Assembly (NCBI RefSeq): GCF_019977195.1
Contig: NZ_AP024643.1
Span: 1 to 64,000, forward strand
Direction: 5' to 3'
Source of the DNA: Arthrobacter sp. StoSoilA2
GTDB taxonomy: Bacteria > Actinomycetota > Actinomycetes > Actinomycetales > Micrococcaceae
Length of the DNA: 64,000 nt
Both the position numbers and the translations under genes were made by a program. The notes below the pieces were generated by a model. The model ran no database searches. It was not told where the DNA came from and saw nothing but the letters and a program-made list of their open reading frames with translations. Positions 39,680 to 48,207 of the stretch are shown piece by piece. Numbering within the stretch: the stretch's first letter is position 1; each line of letters starts with the position of its first letter.

Positions 39680-41056
39680 ATGCAGAATCTTGATCGCGAC
39701 GTTGTGATCGTCGGTGCCGGACCGTCAGGGTTGACGGCGGCACGCGAACTGAAGAAGGCCGGACTCAGCGTCGCAGTGCTCGAAGCACGCGACCGCGTGG
39801 GCGGCCGCACCTGGACCGACACCATTGACGGCGCCATGCTGGAAATCGGCGGCCAGTGGGTTTCCCCGGACCAGACGGCCCTCATGGACCTGCTGGACGA
39901 GCTGGGACTGAAAATGTACCCGCGCTACCGCGACGGCGAGTCCGTCTACATCGGCGCAGACGGCAAGCGCGTCCAGTACACGGGTGACACCTTCCCCGTT
40001 AACGAGCACACCAAGGCCGAGATGGACAAGCTCGTTGCCATCCTGGACGGGCTCGCCGCGGAGATCGGTCCCACCGAGCCCTGGGCGCACCCCAAGGCCC
40101 GCGAACTGGACACCATCTCCTTCCACCACTGGCTCCGTCAGAACTCCAACGATGAAGAAGCGTGCAACAACATCGGCCTCTTCATCGCCGGCGGCATGCT
40201 GACCAAGCCTGCCCACGCCTTCTCTGCGCTGCAGGCCGTCCTCATGGCCGCTTCCGCTGGGTCCTTCACACACCTGACGGACGAGGACTTCATCCTGGAC
40301 AAGCGCGTCATTGGTGGCATGCAGCAGGTTTCGCTGCTCCAGGCCGCCGAGCTGGGTTCCGACGTCGTGCTTAACAGCCCGGTTCGCACCATCAACTGGG
40401 ACGTCGACCGCGTGACGGTTGAGTCTGAGCGAGCCACGGTGAACGCGCGGTACGTCATCATGGCGGTGCCGCCAAACCTGTACTCGCGTGTTTCCTTCAA
40501 CCCGCCGCTGCCGCGCCGCCAGCACCAGATGCACCAGCACCAGTCACTGGGCTTGGTCATCAAGGTTCACGCTGTTTACAGCACGCCGTTCTGGCGCGAA
40601 GAAGGCCTCTCGGGCACCGGTTTCAGCGCCGGCGCCTTGGTGCAGGAGGTCTACGACAACACCAACCACGGCGACTCCCGCGGCACGTTGGTGGGCTTCA
40701 TTTCCGATGAAAAAGCCGACGCCGTGTTCGAGCTCAGCGCCGAAGACCGCAAGAAGGCCGTCCTCGAGTCCATCGCCGGCTTCCTCGGCGACAAGGCCCT
40801 CACCCCCGAGGTCTACTACGAGTCAGACTGGGGCTCCGAGGAATGGACCCGCGGCGCATACGCCTCCAGCTACGATCTCGGCGGCCTGCACCGCTACGGC
40901 AAGGACCAGCACGCCAACGTCGGACCGATCTACTGGTCCTCGTCGGACCTCGCCGCGGAGGGCTACCAGCATGTGGACGGCGCGGTCAGGATGGGCCAGG
41001 CAACCGCTGCCCGGATCGTCGAGGCCAACAAGTTGAGCGCGCTGCCGGTCGGCTAG
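39680..41056 (+). CDS. puo: Putrescine oxidase (flavin amine oxidase)
   Basis: Oxidises putrescine to 4-aminobutanal with release of ammonia and hydrogen peroxide. The 458-residue flavoprotein starts MQNLDRDVVIVGAGPSG, almost the same as the Micrococcus rubens enzyme, followed by VLEARDRVGGRTW and EIGGQWVSPDQTAL. The C-terminal flavin-closing motif is GYQHVDGAVRMGQATA. ATG 39680 follows GGAGAGG; the frame is open for 51 nt upstream, across the operator. Regulated by the divergent TetR gene. No aldehyde dehydrogenase for the next step lies in the window. Confidence 0.93.
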   Translation: MQNLDRDVVIVGAGPSGLTAARELKKAGLSVAVLEARDRVGGRTWTDTIDGAMLEIGGQWVSPDQTALMDLLDELGLKMYPRYRDGESVYIGADGKRVQYTGDTFPVNEHTKAEMDKLVAILDGLAAEIGPTEPWAHPKARELDTISFHHWLRQNSNDEEACNNIGLFIAGGMLTKPAHAFSALQAVLMAASAGSFTHLTDEDFILDKRVIGGMQQVSLLQAAELGSDVVLNSPVRTINWDVDRVTVESERATVNARYVIMAVPPNLYSRVSFNPPLPRRQHQMHQHQSLGLVIKVHAVYSTPFWREEGLSGTGFSAGALVQEVYDNTNHGDSRGTLVGFISDEKADAVFELSAEDRKKAVLESIAGFLGDKALTPEVYYESDWGSEEWTRGAYASSYDLGGLHRYGKDQHANVGPIYWSSSDLAAEGYQHVDGAVRMGQATAARIVEANKLSALPVG

Positions 41057-41073
41057 GCAAAGCGCCTGGGACA

Positions 41074-41140
41074 CGCGCCGAGATGGCACTTAACACCCAT
41101 GTTCGCGCCTAGCATTGGTGTTAAGTGTCACCTCGGCGCG
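41074..41140. repeat. Palindromic intergenic element, copy 1
   Basis: Arms 41074-41099 and 41115-41140 pair at 23 of 26 positions around a 15-nt loop. The element begins CGCGCCGAGATGGCACTTAA. It sits between the convergent puo and membrane-protein genes and covers the stop codon of the latter. A related element is at 61532-61590. Confidence 0.8.
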
Positions 41141-41691
41141 GGTTGTCCGGCCCTCGGCACCCCTGCCGCACGCTCCGCTTCGATGAGTGCTTGGGCCAGG
41201 CGCTCGACGGCGGCCTGGTAGTCAGTCCCGGGTGTCACCCGGCAGCGTTCAGCCTCCCGCATGGCGCGGGCAAGGGCAGCTGTCTCGGCCATCCTGACGT
41301 CCGTCATTGCCGGGAAATCTATTGCCTGCCCGGGATCGAGTTCGTAGCGCTGCCACTGCTGGAGGACGCTCGCGTGGCGTGCGGCAGTTTTGGCAATACC
41401 ACGACGACGCCGGGGCTCGGCTGCGTGGAGACGGTCAACCTTGCGGCTGGTAGCCAGCGTTGCTGCTGCAGCGGTCATCCCGACGAAGACCATGATCAGT
41501 CCGGCCGGCGCCCATTCCACTGCGGGAACCAGGATGGCCGGAAGAATCACGACCAGGCCGGCGAAGAGATCCCAGAAGATCGTGTCCGGTTCCGGGCCGC
41601 GCCCATGCGTGAGTTTTCTGTGGAGGACGAACGTTGTTGCCGCTGTTGCGAGCACCAAGGCTAGGCCCCACAGGAGCATCATGGCGGGCAT
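41128..41691 (-). CDS. Membrane protein of unknown function
   Basis: A 187-residue protein I do not recognise. It has three hydrophobic helices (about 4-22, 41-60 and 62-82), then a soluble helical domain of about 100 residues with many Arg, Ala and Glu, including AAEPRRRRGIAKTAARHASV and an Ala/Glu-rich C-terminal helix. The last 13 bp of the gene lie inside the palindromic element. The gene stands alone. Codon use resembles that of neighbours, so it is probably native. Confidence 0.65.
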   Translation of the reverse strand: MPAMMLLWGLALVLATAATTFVLHRKLTHGRGPEPDTIFWDLFAGLVVILPAILVPAVEWAPAGLIMVFVGMTAAAATLATSRKVDRLHAAEPRRRRGIAKTAARHASVLQQWQRYELDPGQAIDFPAMTDVRMAETAALARAMREAERCRVTPGTDYQAAVERLAQALIEAERAAGVPRAGQPAPR

Positions 41692-41791
41692 TGGACCACC
41701 TCCAGGCGAGTACGCGCTGCTGTGATTTCAGTATGCGCCAGAGTGTTCCCACGCTGCCACTCTCTGGGTCCAGGGGCGTAGCCTAGGGCCC

Positions 41792-42184
41792 ATGAGACTG
41801 AAAATGTGCAGCATCCACGTCAAGGACCCCGCTACGGCCCATGCTTTCTATACGGAAACGTTGGGCTTCGAAACCCTGATGGCCATGCCCGAGCACAACC
41901 TCTTCATCATTAAGGATCCCGGCGCGGACAACAGCGCAGACAACAATTCCGTGGGACTCCTGCTGGAACCCAGCGACAACCCGATCGGCGCCAACTACAT
42001 GAACGCAGTGCACGACGCCGGCCTCCCCGCCATCGTCTTCGGCGTACCGGATGTGCAGGCCGAGTATGAGCGCTTGGTTGCAGCCGGCGTGACGTTCAAG
42101 GGCGAGCCCTCCGAGGATCCTTCCGGCATCAGCGCAGTGTTCGACGACGGCTGCGGCAACTTCGTGCAGCTACACCAGGACTAA
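41792..42184 (+). CDS. VOC-family (glyoxalase-like) protein
   Basis: A 130-residue single-domain member of the vicinal oxygen chelate fold. Residues MCSIHVKDPATAHAFYTETLGFET give the first beta-alpha-beta-beta-beta module, and DDGCGNFVQLHQD gives the final strand, with the likely metal ligands His8 and a late Glu or His. Enzymes of this group include glyoxalases, dioxygenases and resistance proteins; the substrate cannot be read from sequence. It stands alone and ends at a strong bidirectional terminator. Confidence 0.85.
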   Translation: MRLKMCSIHVKDPATAHAFYTETLGFETLMAMPEHNLFIIKDPGADNSADNNSVGLLLEPSDNPIGANYMNAVHDAGLPAIVFGVPDVQAEYERLVAAGVTFKGEPSEDPSGISAVFDDGCGNFVQLHQD

Positions 42185-42191
42185 TTAAACA

Positions 42192-42225
42192 GCTGTGGCC
42201 GGGACCAACTGGTCCCGGCCACAGC
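42192..42225. terminator. Bidirectional intrinsic terminator
   Basis: A perfect 15-bp stem (42192-42206 against 42211-42225) with an AACT loop, between the convergent VOC and DUF5997 genes. Confidence 0.85.
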
Positions 42226-42234
42226 CAGCTCATA

Positions 42235-42684
42235 CTATGCGTGATCGCGTTTTGACGTCTTCGGGGCATCGCGCTTGGCTGCTGCGTTGTCCTTGGCTTC
42301 CTTGGTGGCTGCCTTCTTCGCAGCCTCTTCCTTGACGCGCTGTGCTTCGGCGCGGACGGCGGCGTGCGTGGCGCGCTCCACAACCAGCCACTGTGGTGGA
42401 GCCTGCAGCAGCTCGGTGATTTCCGCCGTCGTGAGTGCTTCTTCGACGCCACCGCGGGCCAGGCCGCTGATGGAGACGTTCAGCTTCTGTGCCAGTACCG
42501 GGCGCGGGTGCGGGCCGTTGCGGCGGAGCTCGGCGAGCCACTCCGGCGGGTTGGCCTGGAGTTCGGCGAATTCTTCGCGGGAGATGGACGAATCCTGGAA
42601 CTCCTGGGGTGTCGCGGGCAGGTAGATGCCGAGTTTCTTGGCAACGGTTGCCGGTTTCATGGACTGGGAGTTCGAGGACGTCAT
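42235..42684 (-). CDS. DUF5997 family protein
   Basis: A 149-residue protein with a conserved N-terminal part (MKPATVAKKLGIYLPATPQEFQ, EWLAELRRNGPHPRPVLAQKL, with a helix-turn-helix-like LNVSISGLARGGVEEALTTAE) and a Lys/Ala/Glu-rich helical tail. The family is common in actinobacteria and its function is unknown. The gene is divergent from the LysR effector-domain gene with 33 bp between starts; I recall the two families as neighbours in related genomes, so they may work together. A DNA-binding role is possible. Confidence 0.78.
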   Translation of the reverse strand: MTSSNSQSMKPATVAKKLGIYLPATPQEFQDSSISREEFAELQANPPEWLAELRRNGPHPRPVLAQKLNVSISGLARGGVEEALTTAEITELLQAPPQWLVVERATHAAVRAEAQRVKEEAAKKAATKEAKDNAAAKRDAPKTSKRDHA

Positions 42685-42717
42685 GCTTCAAGGGTATCTG
42701 GCCGGTACTGTGAGTGT

Positions 42718-43443
42718 GTGCCAGACGCTGAAGAATCCGCCCAAATAACCGAGCCCCCGAGCGAGCTTCGCTTCGCTTATGTTGCGGGTGTGACGCCTGG
42801 GAAATGGATCCGGCGGTGGGAAGAGCGGATGCCGGACGTCCCGTTGCACGCGTTCATGTCCGACGACGGTGCGCAGCTTTCAGTTTTGCGCGACGGTTCC
42901 GCTGACCTTAGCTTTGTTCGGCTGCCCGTGGACCGGGAAGGCCTGAACGTCATTCCCCTGTATGAAGAGCAGCCGGTGGTGGTCGCTCCCAAGGGACACG
43001 AGATCTCCGTGTTTGAAGAGGTGGCGCTGGAGGACCTGTCCGAGGAGAATTTCCTGGACGTGGAGGAAATGGGCGGGCCGGATATGGCCTTACAGGTGGT
43101 GGCTTCCGGAGCCGGGTTGGCCATCCTGCCCATGTCAGTGGCCCGGCACCTGAACAACAAGCAGACAGTGATGCGGCTTCTGACCGGCGCTCCTGGAACT
43201 CAGATTGGCCTCGCTTGGCTTGCGGGAACAGATAGCCCGGTGATTGAGGAATTCATTGGGATCGTGCGCGGCCGGACGGCGCAGAGTTCACGCCAGCCGT
43301 CGGCCCGGCAGGAGAAGCCGAAGAAGGCGCCCAAGCCGGATCGTCGTGGGAGCGGGGCCAAGAAGCCCGCCGTGGCGCAGCGCTACGCCCCGAATCCGGA
43401 CAAGGGCCGTGGCAAGGGTTCGCGCAAGAAGGGCAAGCGCTGA
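42718..43443 (+). CDS. LysR-type effector-binding domain without HTH
   Basis: A 241-residue protein corresponding to the C-terminal effector domain of LysR regulators, residues about 15-185: LRFAYVAGVTPGKWIRRWEE, a central ADLSFVRLPVDREGL, the PVVVAPKGHEI hinge, and the ASGAGLAILPMSVARHL motif. The usual N-terminal winged helix is absent. Instead there is a basic tail of about 50 residues (KKAPKPDRRGSGAKK, DKGRGKGSRKKGKR). GTG 42718 is the first start after the intergenic region; no HTH is encoded upstream, because the divergent DUF5997 gene lies there. A regulator acting through its basic tail or through the DUF5997 protein is possible. Confidence 0.8.
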   Translation: MPDAEESAQITEPPSELRFAYVAGVTPGKWIRRWEERMPDVPLHAFMSDDGAQLSVLRDGSADLSFVRLPVDREGLNVIPLYEEQPVVVAPKGHEISVFEEVALEDLSEENFLDVEEMGGPDMALQVVASGAGLAILPMSVARHLNNKQTVMRLLTGAPGTQIGLAWLAGTDSPVIEEFIGIVRGRTAQSSRQPSARQEKPKKAPKPDRRGSGAKKPAVAQRYAPNPDKGRGKGSRKKGKR

Positions 43444-43561
43444 CGCTCCTGCCCGGTTGCTCCGCGATATTGCGGCCTGATTTTGCGTCCTGGAGCGCAG
43501 CAATCGGCGAAAATTCGCGGTGCGGACTGAGGCAAGTGGGAGGGAGCGCAGCGAATCCCGG

Positions 43562-44260
43562 CTATTCGCCGTGGATCGCGGCCTGTTGCTGCTCTGACCT
43601 GTTGAGGTAGGCGAGCAGAAGGTCCCCGGCGCGCTCCAGGTCGCCGGATTCGAGTGCCGAGCAGATCTGCTCGTTTTCCTTTAGCCAGTCGCTGTAGAAG
43701 TGCGCGTTCATGGTGGCCTTGTGGAAGTAAAGACGCATCTCAGCGAGCACTTGGGCCATGATCGAGTTCAGCCTCCCGCTTTCGGCCAAGGCAACGATGG
43801 CCCCGTGGAAATGCTGGTTGGCGCTGCCGAGGCCTTCGTTATCGTCTGCCGCTGCTGCGCGCTTTCCCTCCTCGACGGCGGCCCTCACCGCGGCGATGCG
43901 CTCTGGAGAGCCTCCGGCCCGGATGGAACTGACCTCGATGGCCCTGCGCACGGTGTAGACATCGTGAATGTCGCCGGCTTCCAACGTGGCCACATAGACG
44001 CCCCGGTTCGGTTGCCGCACCAGCAGGCGCTCGCTGGCCAGTTCGGCGAACGCTTCACGGACGGTGTTGCGCGAAACCCCCAGGTCCTCGGCGATGGTGG
44101 CTTCCGTGAGCTTGGCTCCGGGCACGAGGAAGCCCTCGGCCAGTTGGTAGCGCAGTTCTTCGGCAACCCTCTCGGCAACCGAAGGCACTCGGAGGCGCAT
44201 GCGGGCGCCAGCGCCGTCGATGCCGGCTTTTCCCCGTGGTTCCTGATCTGCACTGGCCAT
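43562..44260 (-). CDS. GntR/FadR-family regulator of the 5-oxoproline locus
   Basis: A 232-residue FCD-type regulator. The winged helix (about 20-85) contains LRYQLAEGFLVPGAKLTEAT and LGVSRNTVREAFAELASERL; the FCD ligand domain has NQHFHGAIVALAESG and EHEQICSAL-type ENEQICSALESGD. I chose ATG 44260; the longer frame starts upstream inside the promoter region. It is divergent from pxpA, with a perfect TTGT-N3-ACAA palindrome between them, so it probably regulates the pxpA-to-carboxylase operon. Confidence 0.88.
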   Translation of the reverse strand: MASADQEPRGKAGIDGAGARMRLRVPSVAERVAEELRYQLAEGFLVPGAKLTEATIAEDLGVSRNTVREAFAELASERLLVRQPNRGVYVATLEAGDIHDVYTVRRAIEVSSIRAGGSPERIAAVRAAVEEGKRAAAADDNEGLGSANQHFHGAIVALAESGRLNSIMAQVLAEMRLYFHKATMNAHFYSDWLKENEQICSALESGDLERAGDLLLAYLNRSEQQQAAIHGE

Positions 44261-44299
44261 GACACCAAAATTACACGATTGCCAAAAATTAGGATCGCT

Positions 44300-44316
44300 G
44301 GATTGTTGAACAATCC
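44300..44316. promoter_or_regulatory. GntR operator between regulator and pxpA
   Basis: GGATTGTT-G-AACAATCC is a perfect 8-1-8 palindrome in the 109-bp divergent region. Its core TTGT-N3-ACAA is the same as in the operator at 37674-37686, in keeping with two FCD-type regulators. Confidence 0.8.
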
Positions 44317-44369
44317 GGAAATCTGGTGCATCCTTGATGTAACGCACATCACGAGGCAGGAATCACACC

Positions 44370-45128
44370 ATGGCAGTCATCGACCTGAACAGCGACGTCG
44401 GAGAGTCCTTCGGGCGTTGGACGCTGGGCGACGACGCAGCCATGTTCGAATCCGTTTCCAGTGCCAACGTTGCGTGCGGATTCCACGCTGGCGACCCCAG
44501 CGTTATTCGCAGCACCTGCAAAAAGGCGGCTGAGGCCGGCGTCGTGATTGGCGCCCACGTCGGCTACCGGGATCTTGCAGGATTCGGCCGTCGCTTCCTG
44601 GACGTTGATCCCATGGAGCTGGCAGACGACGTCGTTTACCAGATCGGGGCCCTGCAGGCGCTGGCTGCCACGACGGGTGCGGGCGTCCAGTACGTGAAGC
44701 CCCATGGCGGCCTCTACAACGCCATCGTCAAGCACACGGCGCAAGCAAAGGCCGTCGTCGACGCCGTGAAATCGGTTGACCCCAACCTTCCGATCCTCGG
44801 CCTTCCCGGTTCCGAAGTCCTGCGCCTCGCTGAGGAAGCCGGCCTTCGTGGCGTTGCCGAAGCGTTCGCGGACCGCGCCTACAACCCGGACGGAACCCTC
44901 GTCTCGCGCTCACAGCCAGGCGCCGTCCTGCACGACCCCGCCGAAGTGGCGGAACACGTTTTGCGGATGGCCACCGAACAGTCCGTCAGGACGATCGATG
45001 GTTCCATCCTGAAGATCCACGCAGAAAGCATCTGCGTGCATGGTGACTCACCGGGGGCCGTCGCGATGGCCACTGCAGTGAAGTCCGCTCTCGACGACGC
45101 CGGCGTCAGCATCGGCTCGTTCCTCTAG
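44370..45128 (+). CDS. pxpA: 5-oxoprolinase subunit PxpA (LamB/YcsF)
   Basis: PxpA with PxpB and PxpC forms the ATP-dependent prokaryotic 5-oxoprolinase that opens pyroglutamate to glutamate. The 252-residue protein starts with the family signature IDLNSDVGESFG, followed by ANVACGFHAGDP, GAHVGYRDLAGFGRR and YVKPHGGLYNAI, and near the end ICVHGDSPGAV. These His, Asp and Glu residues line a deacetylase-like barrel. It is the first gene of the operon; the transporter follows after about 50 bp. Confidence 0.95.
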   Translation: MAVIDLNSDVGESFGRWTLGDDAAMFESVSSANVACGFHAGDPSVIRSTCKKAAEAGVVIGAHVGYRDLAGFGRRFLDVDPMELADDVVYQIGALQALAATTGAGVQYVKPHGGLYNAIVKHTAQAKAVVDAVKSVDPNLPILGLPGSEVLRLAEEAGLRGVAEAFADRAYNPDGTLVSRSQPGAVLHDPAEVAEHVLRMATEQSVRTIDGSILKIHAESICVHGDSPGAVAMATAVKSALDDAGVSIGSFL

Positions 45129-45179
45129 ACCTGTTTGAACCAGGCCCCGCAGCAAACCCCTCATCCCCCGGAGGAAACC

Positions 45180-46514
45180 ATGACCAGCACCAACGCAGCC
45201 AAGGCCGTGACAAGGAAGCCACCGGCCGGCGCCCTCAAGGCATACATAGCGAGCCTCACCGGCACGTCGCTTGAATATTATGACTTCGCTATCTACTCCG
45301 TGGCTTCGGCCCTCGTCTTTCCCAAGATCTTCTTCCCCGGCAACGACGAGTTCGTTGCACTGTTGCTCTCCTTCTCAGCTTTCGCGGTGGGCTACTTGGC
45401 CCGCCCGATCGGCGGCGTCATCTTCGGGCGTTTGGGCGACAAGATTGGCCGCAAGTACGTCCTGGTATTCACGCTGGTGCTTATCGGCGTCGCGACCGTA
45501 CTCATAGGTGCGCTGCCCGATTACTCAGTCATCGGCGTGGCGGCGCCCACCATCCTGGTTCTTCTTCGCCTCGCCCAGGGCATCGGTGTAGGCGGCGAAT
45601 GGGGCGGAGCGGTTCTGCTGTCCAGTGAATTCGGCGACCCCAACAAGCGTGGCTTCTGGTCCTCCGCTGCACAGATCGGCCCGCCTGCGGGCAACCTGAT
45701 GGCCAATGGCGTCCTCGCCATCCTGGCTGCTTCACTCAGCAACGAGGCCTTCCTTTCCTGGGGCTGGCGCGTCGCCTTCCTGGCATCCGCACTCCTGGTG
45801 GTCTTTGGCCTGATCATCCGCCTCAAGCTCGAAGAAACCCCGGTCTTCAAGGCAATCCAGGCCCACGGCGAACGACCCAAAGCACCCATCAAAGAGGTCT
45901 TCACCACTGAACCCAAGGCCTTGGTTTCAGCAGCGCTCTCCCGGGTCTGCCCGGACGTCCTCTACGCGCTTTTCACCGTGTTTGTTGCGGTGTACGCCAC
46001 CAAGCAACTTGGCATGACCACGGGTAATGTCCTGGCAGCCATCCTCATCGGATCCGCATTCCAGCTGTTCCTCATTCCGTTGGCCGGCGCTCTTACCGAC
46101 CGCTTCAACCGCCGCCTTGTCTACGGCGTCACAGCGGCCGCCACAGCCGTCTATATTCCCCTGTTCTTCCTCATGATCCAGGGCAAGTCAGTGGTTATGT
46201 TGACCATCGGCACGGTGATCGGTTTGGCGCTGCACGCGTTCATGTATGGCCCGCAGGCCGCCTTCATCACTGAGCAGTTCCCAGCCCGCCTGCGCTATGC
46301 CGGCAGCTCCCTGGCCTACACCCTGGCCGGTGTGATTGGTGGAGCTGTTGCGCCCATCATCTTCACTGCCCTCTACGGCGCGGCATCCGGCGGCTGGTAT
46401 TTGATCGCCGGGTACCTCGTCCTGACAGCCGTTGTCACGATCGTGGGTATGCTCCTGGGCCGGGATCCGAAGCCTGAAGAAGACCTTCGCCTGCTGCAGG
46501 AGTCGGCCGCCTAA
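45180..46514 (+). CDS. MHS-family MFS transporter
   Basis: A 444-residue, twelve-helix major facilitator of the metabolite:H+ symporter (MHS) group, related to ShiA, ProP and KgtP. It opens LKAYIASLTGTSLEYYDFAIY and has the loop signatures GRLGDKIGRKYVL, RLAQGIGVGGEWGGA and LTDRFNRRLVYG. ATG 45180 is preceded by GGAGG; the longer frame is ignored. Its place between pxpA and pxpBC suggests uptake of 5-oxoproline or a related acid, but the substrate is inferred from context only. Confidence 0.9.
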   Translation: MTSTNAAKAVTRKPPAGALKAYIASLTGTSLEYYDFAIYSVASALVFPKIFFPGNDEFVALLLSFSAFAVGYLARPIGGVIFGRLGDKIGRKYVLVFTLVLIGVATVLIGALPDYSVIGVAAPTILVLLRLAQGIGVGGEWGGAVLLSSEFGDPNKRGFWSSAAQIGPPAGNLMANGVLAILAASLSNEAFLSWGWRVAFLASALLVVFGLIIRLKLEETPVFKAIQAHGERPKAPIKEVFTTEPKALVSAALSRVCPDVLYALFTVFVAVYATKQLGMTTGNVLAAILIGSAFQLFLIPLAGALTDRFNRRLVYGVTAAATAVYIPLFFLMIQGKSVVMLTIGTVIGLALHAFMYGPQAAFITEQFPARLRYAGSSLAYTLAGVIGGAVAPIIFTALYGAASGGWYLIAGYLVLTAVVTIVGMLLGRDPKPEEDLRLLQESAA

Positions 46515-46544
46515 TTGGCGACGAAGCGGATGATGGAGACCGTG

Positions 46545-48200
46545 ATGCAAACGACCACTGCGAAGCAAACGACCACCGCGAAGAGGGTCCGGTCCGTGCG
46601 ACCCGTCGGCACACGTGCCGTCCTTGCGGAACTGGATGGGCTGCAGGACGTACTGGCCTTGCAGGACATGCTCTACAAGTCTCCGCTCCCTGGCCAGGTA
46701 GACGTCCTGGCAGCAGCCGAAACAGTTATGGTGGTTGGCGAATCCGCAGCGGCAACCCGGGCCATCGGCGCCCGGTTGCTCGAACTGGAACTCGTCGCGA
46801 CGGACGTTACCGATTCCGGGCTGGTCGTCATCGATACCGTGTACGACGGCGATGACCTCGCCGATGTCGCGGAGCTCACCGGGCTGAGCGTGGAGGGCGT
46901 GATTGCGGCCCACACCGGCCAGATTTGGACTGTTGCCTTCGCTGGCTTCGCTCCCGGATTCGGCTACATGGTGGGCGAGAATGAAGTCCTCACGGTTCCC
47001 CGCCGCCCTTCACCCCGCACGGCTGTTCCCGCTGGATCCGTGGCCCTCGGCGGCCAGTACTCGGCTGTCTATCCCCGGCGCTCTCCCGGCGGTTGGCAGC
47101 TGATTGGCCGAACGGGAGCCCGGATGTGGGACCTCGACCGTCCGCAACCGGCCCTGGTTCGGCCCGGTGACAGGGTGCAGTACCGGGCTGTTCGGGAGGT
47201 TGTCACGGCCAGTGCGGCGCATCAAGCTGAACCCGACTCGGATCACCACACGGACTCCGGATTACGGGTACTCAACCCCGGCGCTCAAAGCCTTATCGAG
47301 GACCTTGGCCGCAGAGGCTACGGGGCTTTGGGGGTCTCGGCGGCCGGCGCGTTGGATCGGGCATCGCTCCGGCGGGCCAACCGTCTTGTCGGCAACAGTT
47401 CGTCGGCCGCAGCCATCGAAACCGTCAATGGCGGGCTTACGGTGGAGGCAATCGGCGACCAAGTGATTGCCGTGACAGGTGCGCCCACCACCCTAACGGT
47501 CCAGTCGCCGTCGTCGGTTGAATTCGAAGAATCTGACGGCGGCATCCAGGACGCAGTGCGCAGCGTTCCCATGGCTGCTCCATTCGCGTTGCTCGACGGC
47601 GAAGTCCTTACTGTTGGACCGCCCGAGGCCGGTTTCCGGAACTATGTTGCAATCCGCGGTGGCATAGCGGTTCCCGAAGTCCTGGGGAGTCGTTCGGCCG
47701 ATACGATGTCGGGGATCGGACCTGCGCCATTGGTGGTCGGGCAGGAGCTCCCGGCGGGCGACGCCACGGCGTCTACTGCGGTTGGAAGCCCGGAGCTGCA
47801 ACCGGAATTTCCGGGTGCCAATGTCACCGTTCTCGATGTGGTTCCCGGACCCCGTGCTGATTGGTTTGATCAGTCCGCCATCGAGTCCCTAACAAGCCAG
47901 GAATGGCTGGTCACACCACAATCCAACCGCGTGGGCATGCGACTGGACGGTACTCCTCTCCAGCGCGCCCGCGAGGGTGAACTTCCCAGTGAGGGGACCA
48001 TGGCTGGTGCCCTCCAGATCCCGCCCGCCGGCCTCCCCGTGCTGTTCCTGGCCGACCACCCCATCACCGGTGGTTACCCCGTGATCGGCGTGGTTCGCGA
48101 CGAACACCTTGACCTTGCCGGGCAGGTCCCCATTGGCGGACGGATCCGGTTCCGGATGGTCCCCGATTCCCCCGACTTCACCAAGACCCCAGAGAAGTGA
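46545..48200 (+). CDS. 5-oxoprolinase subunits B and C, fused (PxpBC)
   Basis: A 551-residue fusion. Residues about 20-215 are PxpB (KipI): VRPVGTRAVLAELDGLQDVL, AFAGFAPGFGYMVG, PRRSPGGWQLIGRT. A linker rich in Asp and His (about 225-242) follows. Residues about 243-545 are PxpC (KipA): LNPGAQSLIEDLGRRGYGAL, SAAGALDRASLRRANRLVGN, FRNYVAIRGG. In E. coli and B. subtilis the two are separate genes; fused forms also occur in urea amidolyase-type proteins. The start is probably ATG 46545 after GGAG; TTG 46515 and ATG 46530 are in frame. Confidence 0.92.
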   Translation: MQTTTAKQTTTAKRVRSVRPVGTRAVLAELDGLQDVLALQDMLYKSPLPGQVDVLAAAETVMVVGESAAATRAIGARLLELELVATDVTDSGLVVIDTVYDGDDLADVAELTGLSVEGVIAAHTGQIWTVAFAGFAPGFGYMVGENEVLTVPRRPSPRTAVPAGSVALGGQYSAVYPRRSPGGWQLIGRTGARMWDLDRPQPALVRPGDRVQYRAVREVVTASAAHQAEPDSDHHTDSGLRVLNPGAQSLIEDLGRRGYGALGVSAAGALDRASLRRANRLVGNSSSAAAIETVNGGLTVEAIGDQVIAVTGAPTTLTVQSPSSVEFEESDGGIQDAVRSVPMAAPFALLDGEVLTVGPPEAGFRNYVAIRGGIAVPEVLGSRSADTMSGIGPAPLVVGQELPAGDATASTAVGSPELQPEFPGANVTVLDVVPGPRADWFDQSAIESLTSQEWLVTPQSNRVGMRLDGTPLQRAREGELPSEGTMAGALQIPPAGLPVLFLADHPITGGYPVIGVVRDEHLDLAGQVPIGGRIRFRMVPDSPDFTKTPEK

Positions 48201-48207
48201 GTATTTG

